This document shows positions 1 to 4,699 of a DNA stretch of 6,586 bases, piece after piece. The DNA comes from JBOFFC01 sp051648405 (GTDB lineage Bacteria; Planctomycetota; Planctomycetia; Pirellulales; Lacipirellulaceae). The notes beneath the pieces were generated by a model that made no database searches, was not told the origin of the DNA, and was given only the letters and a program-made list of their open reading frames with translations. The DNA is taken from contig JBOFFC010000189.1 in assembly GCA_051648405.1 (NCBI GenBank), positions 1 to 6,586 of the forward strand. The letters run 5' to 3'. The position numbers and the translations under genes were made by a program. Position 1 is the stretch's first letter; every line of letters starts with the position of its first letter.

Positions 1-127
1 CGTTGGGGCTCGCGCCCCCGCTCGTGGCGGCCAGAACCGCGTTCGAGGCCAGCGCCGCACCGGCGCCCGAGGCGGCGAGGAATCCCCGACGCGAGAAGTT
101 GCCGTAGTTCACGTGAGAATTCTCCAT
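1..127 (-). CDS. Tat-exported protein, N-terminal fragment (runs off left edge)
   Basis: Reading leftward from the ATG at 127-125 gives 42 codons that continue past the window edge. Residues 12-19 read SRRGFLAA, a twin-arginine motif. It is followed by a short Ala/Gly-rich hydrophobic stretch (about residues 16-34) and a plausible signal-peptidase site near VLA-A (about residue 34). The protein is therefore probably exported folded by the Tat pathway. Such signals are very common in planctomycete secreted enzymes and dehydrogenase-like proteins, but the mature domain is not visible and no family can be assigned. No clear Shine-Dalgarno sequence precedes the ATG. A GTG five codons in is a possible alternative start and would keep the Tat motif intact. 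Confidence 0.75.
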   Translation of the reverse strand, partial: MENSHVNYGNFSRRGFLAASGAGAALASNAVLAATSGGASPN

Positions 128-508
128 GCGTGTTCGCAACGGTTCGCCCCCAAGCTCTGCCGGAAGGACCACCACAGGGTGAACCAACTCGCCAGGGGGC
201 ACGACCCGCGTTCGACGGGAATGCCGTCGATCGCGGATGAGTGAAGGACTACTAAAGCCGAGGGACGACGAAAAGCGGCGGCGCGTTCCCGCGCGGCGGA
301 CGAACGTCCCCAACGCGCGGATTGATCACCGCGAAGCCCTCGTAGCGTACCAGCCCGGGGCACGCAACACAAACTGTCCCGGCGGCTGCAAATCGCTTTG
401 ATTCGGGTGTTTTTGCGTAACCGGCGCCTCCGTCGCGGTATCGCAGTCGGATTGCGACAGGCACGGCGTGGGCCCGCCCCCTCGGATCGACTAAACTGCA
501 AGCCCCAC
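128..508. other. intergenic region between the Tat-protein gene and tRNA-Leu
   Basis: I see no convincing gene in these 381 bases. The frames that stay open here are Arg/Pro-rich shadows with no family resemblance, and some read into the tRNA. The stretch should hold the promoter of the leftward Tat-protein gene and that of the rightward tRNA. A short G+C hairpin (GCGCG 281-285, CGCGC 290-294) is visible, with no T-run, so it is not a terminator. Confidence 0.6.
492..497 (+). promoter_or_regulatory. possible -10 element for tRNA-Leu
   Basis: TAAACT lies 11 nt upstream of the mature tRNA 5' end and matches the bacterial -10 consensus at four of six positions. A start site would fall around 503-505, giving a leader of only a few bases. 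No good -35 hexamer sits 16-18 nt upstream. A TTGCGA at 452-457 is much too far away. The call rests on position and the hexamer only. Confidence 0.25.
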
Positions 509-594
509 GGCCGAGTGGCGGAACTGGCAGACGCTCCGGACTTAAAATCCGGTGGGGGGGAACCCCCGTGCGGGTTCAAGTCCCGCCTCGGCTA
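509..594 (+). tRNA. tRNA-Leu (anticodon UAA)
   Basis: An 86-nt class II tRNA folds completely. The acceptor 5' strand GGCCGAG (509-515) pairs with CTCGGCT (587-593), with A594 as discriminator, as expected for leucine tRNA. The D-arm stem is GCG/CGC. The anticodon stem is CCGGA (536-540) with TCCGG (548-552), around the loop CTTAAAA (541-547), giving anticodon TAA at 543-545. The long variable arm (GGGGG/CCCCC) is the leucine/serine/tyrosine hallmark. The T arm is GCGGG-TTCAAGT-CCCGC. CCA is not encoded, so it must be added enzymatically. The first acceptor pair is a G1-U72 wobble, which is unusual. The tRNA decodes UUA, a rare codon in G+C-rich genomes, and UUG by wobble. Confidence 0.95.
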
Positions 595-924
595 CTCGCT
601 GCGCAAGGATTTACGCTGATTGCCTCGCACGCCCCCAAAATCGCCCAGTGCGGTAGCCCACGACCTTCGGGCAGCGGCGGGGGCGTGATAATCGACCTCC
701 AGACGGGCCGAGAGGAAGGCCACGACGAGGGGAAGGGGGCGAGATTACTCAAATCCCCGGATGGCGCTACGGGGTTCGGACGCACGCTCTAGTTCGCCGG
801 CGCCGCAGCCGGAAGTCGCGCGTCGGGCTTGCCATTCGGCAGGGGCTTTTCGGTAGACGCTCCTGTCGATCGCACGGCCTCGGACGAGGCGACGAGGCAG
901 CTTGCAAGGCTCGGTGCGCCCGAG
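595..924. other. intergenic region between tRNA-Leu and the DUF2294 gene
   Basis: No gene is supported in these 330 bases. Open frames here are low-complexity Arg/Gly/Pro shadows. It is the 3' flank of both neighbours, which converge. A small stem (GCCTC 877-881, GAGGC 886-890, 4-nt loop) lies 35 nt beyond the DUF2294 stop codon. It has no T-run on either strand, so I do not call it a terminator. Confidence 0.55.
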
Positions 925-1305
925 TCACTTCCGGCGCGTGTCGCGGCACTCGGGCGCTTCGCTCAGCGTGAAGAGGATCAGCTCTTCGCCCGTCACGACG
1001 CTGATGTCGTGGTGCAGGCTCACAACGGGGTTCCCCGTGATCTTGAGCACGAGCGCTTCGAGGATCGGCCGCGCGGTTTCGATGAGCTGCGTCCGCACTT
1101 GCTTCAGCAAATCGCGACCCTTCTCGGCGGGGAGCGACTGGACGAGGTGCTGCTCGGCGGCGGTCAGCACGCCGCGCAGGCGGACCACCAAGAGGTCCCC
1201 CAGCAAGTGCGCGGAGATGTGCTTCGGCCCACGCCCCATGTAATCCTGCTCGAAGTGCGTGACCCCTTCGTAGATGGCGGCTTCGATTTGTCCAATGGTC
1301 TTCAT
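925..1305 (-). CDS. DUF2294 (MpsC-like) domain protein
   Basis: This 126-residue protein matches DUF2294 along its length. That family is named after MpsC, a component of a staphylococcal sodium-translocating, membrane-potential-generating system. Family landmarks are the start GQIEAAIYEG, MGRGPK at 23-28, the strand LLGDLLVVRLRGVLTAAE at about 34-51, an amphipathic helix ending IETARPIL, then KITGNPVVSLHHDIS and a closing strand ELILFTLS. There is no signal peptide or membrane segment, so it is cytosolic. The molecular role in planctomycetes is unknown, and homology to MpsC does not show sodium transport. The ATG at 1305 has only a weak upstream GAG, but it gives the family's usual start. 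It is transcribed away from the second DUF2294-like gene (1750-2223), which is a divergent paralogue. Confidence 0.85.
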   Translation of the reverse strand: MKTIGQIEAAIYEGVTHFEQDYMGRGPKHISAHLLGDLLVVRLRGVLTAAEQHLVQSLPAEKGRDLLKQVRTQLIETARPILEALVLKITGNPVVSLHHDISVVTGEELILFTLSEAPECRDTRRK

Positions 1306-1495
1306 GGTCGTTGCTCAAGACGATCGCGTGATCGTGCTTCGCCCGGGAAGGCGAACTGCCGGCGGAGCGTGAAACGCGTTCCCGCTCGCCAAAGCGTCTC
1401 TTCAATCTACTCCAATCCCGCCCACTTCGATACGCGACGTCCAGTGTGTCGGCAAGCGTCGTCGCTCTGATTCTTGCTATTCCGAGTGCCGACCA

Positions 1496-1523
1496 TTGAC
1501 TTGTCGGGAGATGAGCGTAGGGT
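1496..1523 (+). promoter_or_regulatory. possible sigma-70-type promoter upstream of the orphan terminator
   Basis: TTGACT (1496-1501) matches the -35 consensus at five of six positions. It is followed after a 16-nt spacer by TAGGGT (1518-1523), a poor -10 with three of six matches. Transcription would start near 1530 and meet the terminator at 1628-1675 about 100-145 nt later. Planctomycete promoters are not well defined, so this is a suggestion only. Confidence 0.25.
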
Positions 1524-1529
1524 TCATGC

Positions 1530-1675
1530 AGTTGCGGAGAGTCGCCCAGCGACCATCGCAGCGAAGGTGTCGGACAACTCGACGAAGCGCATCTCGGCCC
1601 ACGGCCGGGCGGCGAGTCTTGCAGTGAGCCGACGCGACAGAGCCCTTTCGAGGACTCTGCCGCGTCGGCTTTTTT
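1530..1675 (+). ncRNA. candidate small RNA or attenuated leader RNA
   Basis: A transcript of about 145 nt is suggested because a strong intrinsic terminator (1628-1675) has no plus-strand gene upstream and a possible promoter lies at 1496-1523. The stretch folds into simple stem-loops: GTCGC/GCGAC (1541-1553), a weaker GTCG/CGAC (1569-1583), CGGCC/GGCCG (1595-1607), then the terminator hairpin. It could be a free-standing small RNA, or the 5' leader of the DUF2294-like gene at 1750 with conditional termination. It matches no RNA family I recognise. The 5' end is a guess. Confidence 0.25.
1628..1675 (+). terminator. strong Rho-independent terminator, plus strand
   Basis: GCCGACGCG (1628-1636) pairs perfectly with CGCGTCGGC (1661-1669). 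After one mismatch the stem continues CAGAG/CTCTG, and then CC/GG, around a short loop centred on TTTCGA. The stem is about 16 pairs. Six Ts follow directly (1670-1675), then CGTTT. The minus strand lacks a T-run on its far side, so the terminator is directional. It stands 75 nt before the ATG of the next gene and has no obvious gene to terminate. Confidence 0.88.
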
Positions 1676-1749
1676 CGTTTCTGCGGCGTGCGTAGCCCTG
1701 CTTGGGTCACCGCGAAGCTCCTGCTGCGAAGGGATGGCGAGCCCACCCG

Positions 1750-2223
1750 ATGGAACAGCACCCGCTCACCATTGCCGAACAGCTCGCCGCGGCGGCCAAG
1801 GCGCTGCAGCTCGAGCGGACGGGGCACGCACCCCGCGCCGTGACCGTCGTGCTCAGTGGCGACACGCTCGTCATGACGCTGCACGACGCCCTCACACCGG
1901 CCGAGCGGTCGCTGGCGCAGACCCCCGAGGGGGCCGCTCAGGTCCAGGACTTCCACCGCCGGCTGTTCGACGGGTCGTCAAACGCGATGCGGGAGATCAT
2001 CCAGCGGCTCACGGGGCGAGCGGTCCGCGGCGCGGCCGCCGAGGTCGAGCCGGCAACCGGCGCGGTGGTCCACGCCTTCACCAGCGGCGCGATGGTCCAC
2101 GTGTTCCTGCTGTCGTCGGGCCCCGACGTGGCGATCGACGGCCTGAGCACTACGGCCGAGAGCATCCAACGCGCGGCCGACGACGGCCTCCCCGACCCGG
2201 CTGTGAAGCCGCCCAACGGCTGA
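1750..2223 (+). CDS. DUF2294-like (MpsC-like) protein, divergent paralogue
   Basis: This 157-residue protein aligns with the DUF2294 gene at 925-1305. Corresponding segments are TGHAPRAVTV (family MGRGP..V), LSGDTLVMTLHDALTPAERSL (family GD.LVV.L.G.LT.AE..L), a helix at about residues 75-100, then IIQRLTGRAVRGA and a closing strand. The canonical RGP is altered to HAP. A C-terminal tail of about 35 residues (from MVHVFLL onward, Asp/Ala/Pro-rich at the end) is extra compared with the minus-strand paralogue. It is cytosolic by sequence and its function is unknown. The ATG at 1750 is preferred over an in-frame TTG at 1702, because the family's N-terminal helix begins just after it. No strong Shine-Dalgarno sequence is visible. 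It heads the plus-strand gene series, and csrA follows after 91 nt. Confidence 0.8.
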   Translation: MEQHPLTIAEQLAAAAKALQLERTGHAPRAVTVVLSGDTLVMTLHDALTPAERSLAQTPEGAAQVQDFHRRLFDGSSNAMREIIQRLTGRAVRGAAAEVEPATGAVVHAFTSGAMVHVFLLSSGPDVAIDGLSTTAESIQRAADDGLPDPAVKPPNG

Positions 2224-2229
2224 AGCAAT

Positions 2230-2306
2230 ACGCGGGCGAGCACACCCGCGTGGAGGGAGTTACTGGAGCGCGGCGGCGAGGCCGTCGGTGGTTCGAAACA
2301 AGGAGG
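2230..2306 (+). promoter_or_regulatory. csrA leader: stem-loop plus GGA motifs, candidate CsrA autoregulatory site
   Basis: A 7-bp perfect stem (ACGCGGG 2230-2236, CCCGCGT 2245-2251) with an 8-nt loop is followed by GGA at 2252, 2256 and 2265. A fourth GGA at 2302 sits inside the Shine-Dalgarno sequence of csrA. GGA is the core of CsrA-binding sites, and CsrA represses its own translation in E. coli by binding such leaders. No T-run follows the hairpin, so it is not a terminator. GGA occurs often by chance in purine-rich DNA, and none of these lies in the hairpin loop. Confidence 0.35.
2300..2306 (+). promoter_or_regulatory. ribosome-binding site that fixes the csrA start
   Basis: AAGGAGG is a full Shine-Dalgarno match, with 8 nt between it and the GTG at 2315. 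This placing excludes the longer in-frame reading from GTG 2288, because that start lies upstream of the ribosome-binding site. Confidence 0.85.
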
Positions 2307-2314
2307 TTGCGATC

Positions 2315-2548
2315 GTGTTGGTCCTTTCCCGAAAGATCCGCGAGGTCGTGGTTGTTGGGGGAGACGGTCCGCTGGATCGCATCCTGAGAGTCACGGTGCT
2401 CGACATCCAGGGGCGGCGTGTGAAGCTCGGCTTCGAGGTAGCGCTCGACGTGGCCGTGCATCGACTCGAATTGTGGGAGCAGATCCGCAGTGGCGAGCGC
2501 CCTGCGTGCGCCCCGGCTGCCGGGACCGTGCCGACGGTTAACGCTTGA
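2315..2548 (+). CDS. csrA: carbon storage regulator CsrA (RNA-binding)
   Basis: With GTG at 2315 read as Met, the protein begins MLVLSRK, the canonical CsrA first strand with the RNA-contacting L4 and R6. It continues with RILRVTVLDIQGRRVKLGFE and DVAVHRLELWEQI. The HR at 49-50 corresponds to the conserved RNA-binding HR near residue 44 of E. coli CsrA. Length is 77 residues, against about 61-75 usually. The surplus is a longer loop after strand 1 (GGDGPLDR, 15-22) and an Ala/Pro-rich tail from about residue 62. CsrA dimers bind GGA motifs in mRNA leaders and block or stabilise translation. Here it lies inside a stress-type membrane gene series, 91 nt after the DUF2294-like gene, and may control its neighbours. 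The family call is firm; the targets are inferred. Confidence 0.93.
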   Translation: MLVLSRKIREVVVVGGDGPLDRILRVTVLDIQGRRVKLGFEVALDVAVHRLELWEQIRSGERPACAPAAGTVPTVNA

Positions 2549-2602
2549 CAGCTCACCTTACGGAATGCCGTCGGCTCGCGCCGGCGTGGCGTGTTCCCTC
2601 GA

Positions 2603-2618
2603 CCGGACGTCTGTCCGG
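2603..2618 (+). promoter_or_regulatory. stem-loop in the leader of the GlsB-like gene
   Basis: CCGGAC (2603-2608) pairs perfectly with GTCCGG (2613-2618) around a GTCT loop, 31 nt before the ATG at 2650. No T-run follows, so it is not a terminator. It may shape translation initiation. GGA occurs within both flanks (2605 and 2617), so CsrA binding is possible but not shown. Confidence 0.35.
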
Positions 2619-2649
2619 AGAGCGGCCGGTTCTCAATGCGGAGGTTGCG

Positions 2650-2910
2650 ATGGGGATCCTTTCGTGGATCGTGCTCGGCCTGCTGGTCGGCGTGGTGGCC
2701 CGGACACTAATGCCGGGAGACGACTCCCTGGGGCTGATCTTCACGACGCTGCTGGGGATCGGTGGAGCGATCGTCGGCGGGTACGTGGGGACCCAGTTCG
2801 GGTACGGGTCGGTATCGGGGTTCGACCTGCGGAGCGTGGCGATCGCGACGTGCGGCGCCGTGGCGCTGCTCTTGGCCCGACGGGCGTTCACAACCCGTGG
2901 GCTCGCGTGA
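2650..2910 (+). CDS. GlsB/YeaQ/YmgE family stress-response membrane protein
   Basis: This 86-residue, strongly hydrophobic protein has the pattern of the transglycosylase-associated protein family (GlsB, YeaQ, YmgE): GLLVGVVARTLMPG at 9-22, then GLIFTTLLGIGGAIVGGYVG at 28-47 with regularly spaced glycines. Three membrane helices are visible at about 3-19, 27-45 and 60-77. Length is typical. Members are inner-membrane proteins linked to general stress responses in E. coli and enterococci; the biochemical activity is unknown. The ATG at 2650 follows GGAGG (2640-2644) with a 5-nt spacer and starts exactly at the family start. A longer in-frame reading to 2545 adds only non-family sequence. csrA ends 101 nt upstream and the DUF3309 gene begins 46 nt downstream. 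Confidence 0.9.
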   Translation: MGILSWIVLGLLVGVVARTLMPGDDSLGLIFTTLLGIGGAIVGGYVGTQFGYGSVSGFDLRSVAIATCGAVALLLARRAFTTRGLA

Positions 2911-2956
2911 CGACGCCCACTGCGGGCGCCGCCGCTTTCTCCAACGGAGCGATTCG

Positions 2957-3112
2957 ATGATCGGCACTGTCCTTACCGTCCTGTTGATCTTGTTGCTCGT
3001 CGGCGCGCTCCCCAACTGGGGGTACAGCCGCAACTGGGGCATGCGACCGAGCGGGGGCGTCGGCCTCTTGCTGCTGATCGTCGTCGTGCTGTTGCTGATG
3101 GGCCGGATCTGA
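2957..3112 (+). CDS. DUF3309 small membrane protein
   Basis: Only 51 residues, but clearly of the DUF3309 type. It has a first membrane helix MIGTVLTVLLILLLVGALP, a polar turn NWGYSRNWGMRPSGG with the family's Trp/Tyr/Gly pattern, and a second helix GLLLLIVVVLLLMGRI reaching the C-terminus. It is a two-helix inner-membrane hairpin with almost no soluble part. Function is unknown; genes of this kind often sit beside GlsB, BON and CsbD-type stress genes. The ATG at 2957 follows GGAG (2946-2949) with a 7-nt spacer. Longer in-frame readings overlap the upstream gene and are not credible. It lies 46 nt after the GlsB-like gene and 49 nt before the ferritin-like gene. Confidence 0.9.
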   Translation: MIGTVLTVLLILLLVGALPNWGYSRNWGMRPSGGVGLLLLIVVVLLLMGRI

Positions 3113-3161
3113 ACGCCTCATTCACTCGCATCCCCAACATGGGGGCTAGAAGGGAACCGCC

Positions 3162-3728
3162 ATGGCGAACTGCCACCCCGAGTACGACTTCACCAGTCGC
3201 GACGACCTCGTCGGCTTGCTCAACGAGGACCTCGCCCGCGAGTACCAAGCCGTCATCTCGTACGTCGTTTACGCGGCGGCGATCAAGGGGCCGCAGTACA
3301 TGGCGGTCGCCGTAGAGCTCGAACGACACGCCGCCGACGAGCTGTCGCACGCCCTGATCATCGCGCAGCAGATCGACTACCTGGGAGGGATGCCGCAGAC
3401 GTGCCCCAAGCACGTGCGGACGTCGTTCGACCCCGAGGCGATGCTGCGATTCGACCTCGAAGCCGAGGTCGAGACGATCTGCCACTACCGGCAGCGTGTC
3501 CGGCAGTGCGAGTCGATCGGCGAGTACGCGGTGGCTCAGCAGATCCGGGCGATCCTGGTCGATGAGCAACACCACTTGGTGTCGCTGGCGTCGGCGCTCG
3601 GGATCGACGCGCCGAACGCCGCGAAGCCATGGCCACCAATTGAAGAGCCGGGCGGCGTGGCGACCGACATGCTTGAGCAAGAGCAGCACGACTACAGCGC
3701 CCCGGCCGCGGTGAGGCCGTGGGTGTGA
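3162..3728 (+). CDS. bacterioferritin-like di-iron protein
   Basis: This 188-residue protein shows the four-helix ferritin pattern with a full set of candidate di-iron ligands: E27 (AREYQA), E60-x2-H63 (DELSHA), E104 (AEVETICHY) and E135-x2-H138 (DEQHH). Spacing follows bacterioferritin (E18, E51, H54, E94, E127, H130) with an offset of 8-10 residues. The heme-ligand Met of bacterioferritin is replaced by Leu61 in DELSH, so heme binding by that residue is not expected. It also has a tail of about 40 residues, rich in Pro and Glu, and four cysteines (C4, C81, C107, C116). Likely role: iron oxidation or storage, or peroxide protection, in the cytosol. Cage assembly cannot be judged. AGAAGGGA (3148-3155) precedes the ATG by 6 nt. 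Confidence 0.85.
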   Translation: MANCHPEYDFTSRDDLVGLLNEDLAREYQAVISYVVYAAAIKGPQYMAVAVELERHAADELSHALIIAQQIDYLGGMPQTCPKHVRTSFDPEAMLRFDLEAEVETICHYRQRVRQCESIGEYAVAQQIRAILVDEQHHLVSLASALGIDAPNAAKPWPPIEEPGGVATDMLEQEQHDYSAPAAVRPWV

Positions 3729-3798
3729 CCACGGCGTGTAGCGGCCACAGACGGCCGACCCCGAGAAGCAACAGACCGCTTGGCGAAGAGCGACATCC

Positions 3799-3812
3799 AT
3801 CGCCGCGGCGAT
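3799..3812. promoter_or_regulatory. 14-bp perfect palindrome upstream of the YqjD-like gene
   Basis: ATCGCCGCGGCGAT is its own reverse complement and overlaps a second palindrome, GCGATCGC (3808-3815). It sits 54 nt before the ATG at 3866, in the longest gap (137 nt) within the plus-strand series. That is where an internal promoter and an operator would be expected. In such G+C-rich DNA a palindrome of this length may be chance. Confidence 0.25.
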
Positions 3813-3865
3813 CGCTGAGACTCGTACGACCTCATCCGAAACCCTTAACCAGAGGCGCCAAGGCC

Positions 3866-4291
3866 ATGTCAACCACCCAATCCAGCACCCCCGCGAAGCG
3901 CGAAGAGTGGTCGAAGGCGGCCGATGACGCGAAGGGAGCGGCGAGCTCTGTCGCGCACATGGCCGGCCACGCGGCCTCGGCCGTCGGTGACATGGCGAGT
4001 GAAGCCTGTTGCGGCGTGACGAAAGAGGCCGATAAGCTCGCGGCGAACGCCGGGGCGGGTATCCATAGCATAGGAGACCGCCTGGGTAGCAACCTGCCGC
4101 ACGACGGGATGCTCGGGGCCGCTTCGCAGTCGGTCGCCCGGACCGTCACCCAAGGGGGCGAGTACCTTGAGTCCGCCAAGCTCAGCGGGATGTCGAAGGA
4201 CGTCACCGAGCTCGTGCGGAAGAACCCACTGCCTGCGGTGCTGATCGCAGCCGGACTGGGTTGGTTCTTGGCCCGTCGCGTGAAGGGCTGA
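3866..4291 (+). CDS. YqjD/ElaB-like protein with C-terminal membrane anchor
   Basis: This 141-residue protein has an Ala/Ser/Lys-rich, helix-forming N-terminal region (about 10-60), a Gly-rich middle, and a closing hydrophobic anchor ELVRKNPLPAVLIAAGLGWF (115-134) followed by LARRVKG. The pattern 'charged residues, N-P, small hydrophobics, G-x-G, Arg at the end' is that of ElaB/YqjD (DUF883)-type tails, which anchor stress-induced proteins in the inner membrane; E. coli YqjD and ElaB bind ribosomes. The N-terminal part is too low in complexity for a family call, so ribosome binding is only a possibility. The start at 3866 follows AAGG (3860-3863) or GAGG (3852-3855). The in-frame extension upstream is Arg/Pro-rich non-family sequence. 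The next gene begins 3 nt after the stop codon. Confidence 0.75.
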   Translation: MSTTQSSTPAKREEWSKAADDAKGAASSVAHMAGHAASAVGDMASEACCGVTKEADKLAANAGAGIHSIGDRLGSNLPHDGMLGAASQSVARTVTQGGEYLESAKLSGMSKDVTELVRKNPLPAVLIAAGLGWFLARRVKG

Positions 4292-4294
4292 GCG

Positions 4295-4699
4295 ATGCCG
4301 GTTGATACGCACCAGCCGCCGGACACGACGCCCGGGTCGCTCGTCAGGGCGATCGTATCCGACGTGCGACTGCTCGCTTTGCAGCAAGTCGCCCTGTCGA
4401 AGCACGAGGCCCGAGCGGCGATCCGTCGGGCGCGCGTTCCGGCGGGCATGGCGGCTCTCGGGCTGGTGGCGTTGCTGGTGAGTGCGGGAGAGCTCGCGCA
4501 GGCGCTCACCCACTTGTTGCACTGGCTGGCATCGCCGCCGGCGACCGACCCTGCGTGGGCGCCCCTTTGGCAATGCCACGCCGCGGCGGCCTTGGTGCTC
4601 GTCGCGGTGGGGGCGCCCCTGGTCTACGCGGCGACGCGTCGATCGGGCGGCGCGTCGCGGCAACGAGTCCCCGCGAAGAATCGGGGCGCCGATGAATAA
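4295..4699 (+). CDS. YqjE-like / holin III superfamily membrane protein
   Basis: This 134-residue protein has the layout of YqjE (DUF1469, filed with the 'phage holin III' superfamily). It begins with an amphipathic helix GSLVRAIVSDVRLLALQQVA and LSKHEARAAIRRAR (14-47), followed by two membrane helices at about 49-72 and 93-113 and a short basic tail. The 'L...E' helix before the first membrane segment is the family hallmark. Despite the name, these chromosomal proteins are not phage lysis genes. E. coli yqjE lies directly after yqjD, and the order here, YqjD-like then YqjE-like, is the same. It starts 3 nt after the upstream stop codon, and its end overlaps the next gene by 8 nt, which suggests translational coupling. 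Function is unknown. Confidence 0.78.
   Translation: MPVDTHQPPDTTPGSLVRAIVSDVRLLALQQVALSKHEARAAIRRARVPAGMAALGLVALLVSAGELAQALTHLLHWLASPPATDPAWAPLWQCHAAAALVLVAVGAPLVYAATRRSGGASRQRVPAKNRGADE

Larger units (their letters stand above)
1306..1749. other. 444-nt intergenic region between divergent DUF2294-type genes
   Basis: No protein gene is convincing here. The open frames are Arg/Ser-rich, and the longest plus-strand one (1474-1695) reads straight through a terminator. What the stretch does hold is a possible plus-strand promoter (1496-1523), three stem-loops in a row (GTCGC/GCGAC 1541-1553, CGGCC/GGCCG 1595-1607, and the long terminator hairpin 1628-1669) and then 74 nt of leader before the ATG at 1750. 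It must also carry the leftward promoter for the gene ending at 925. Confidence 0.6.

Noticed and set aside
281..294. GCGCG/CGCGC hairpin as a regulatory RNA element
   Set aside because: Short G+C hairpins of this size are expected by chance in this composition, and nothing around it adds support.
877..890. Stem-loop downstream of the minus-strand DUF2294 gene as its terminator
   Set aside because: The stem is only 5 bp and there is no T-run on the minus strand.
829..1470. Long open frame on the plus strand opposite the DUF2294 gene
   Set aside because: It is antisense to a recognised family gene, Arg/Asp-rich with no family pattern, and arises from high G+C codon bias.
1474..1695. Plus-strand open frame of 73 residues in the 1306-1749 gap
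   Set aside because: It reads through the strong terminator hairpin and its T-run, has an Arg/Ser-rich composition, and lacks a ribosome-binding site.
1702..1749. N-terminal extension of the second DUF2294-like protein from a TTG start
   Set aside because: The extra 16 residues do not match the family, and an ATG at 1750 gives the expected start.
2545..2573. Perfect TTGACA hexamer (2545-2550) overlapping the csrA stop codon, as a -35 for the GlsB-like gene
   Set aside because: No acceptable -10 lies 15-19 nt downstream; the sequence there is CCGTCG-like. One hexamer alone is not enough.
2973..3872. Long minus-strand open frame opposite DUF3309 and the ferritin-like gene
   Set aside because: It is a mirror frame of two recognised plus-strand genes, with Arg/Val-rich, family-less translation.
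4295..4699. Phage holin, suggesting a prophage remnant
   Set aside because: The superfamily name is misleading: the layout is YqjE-like, its neighbours are chromosomal stress genes, and no lysis or phage structural gene is near.
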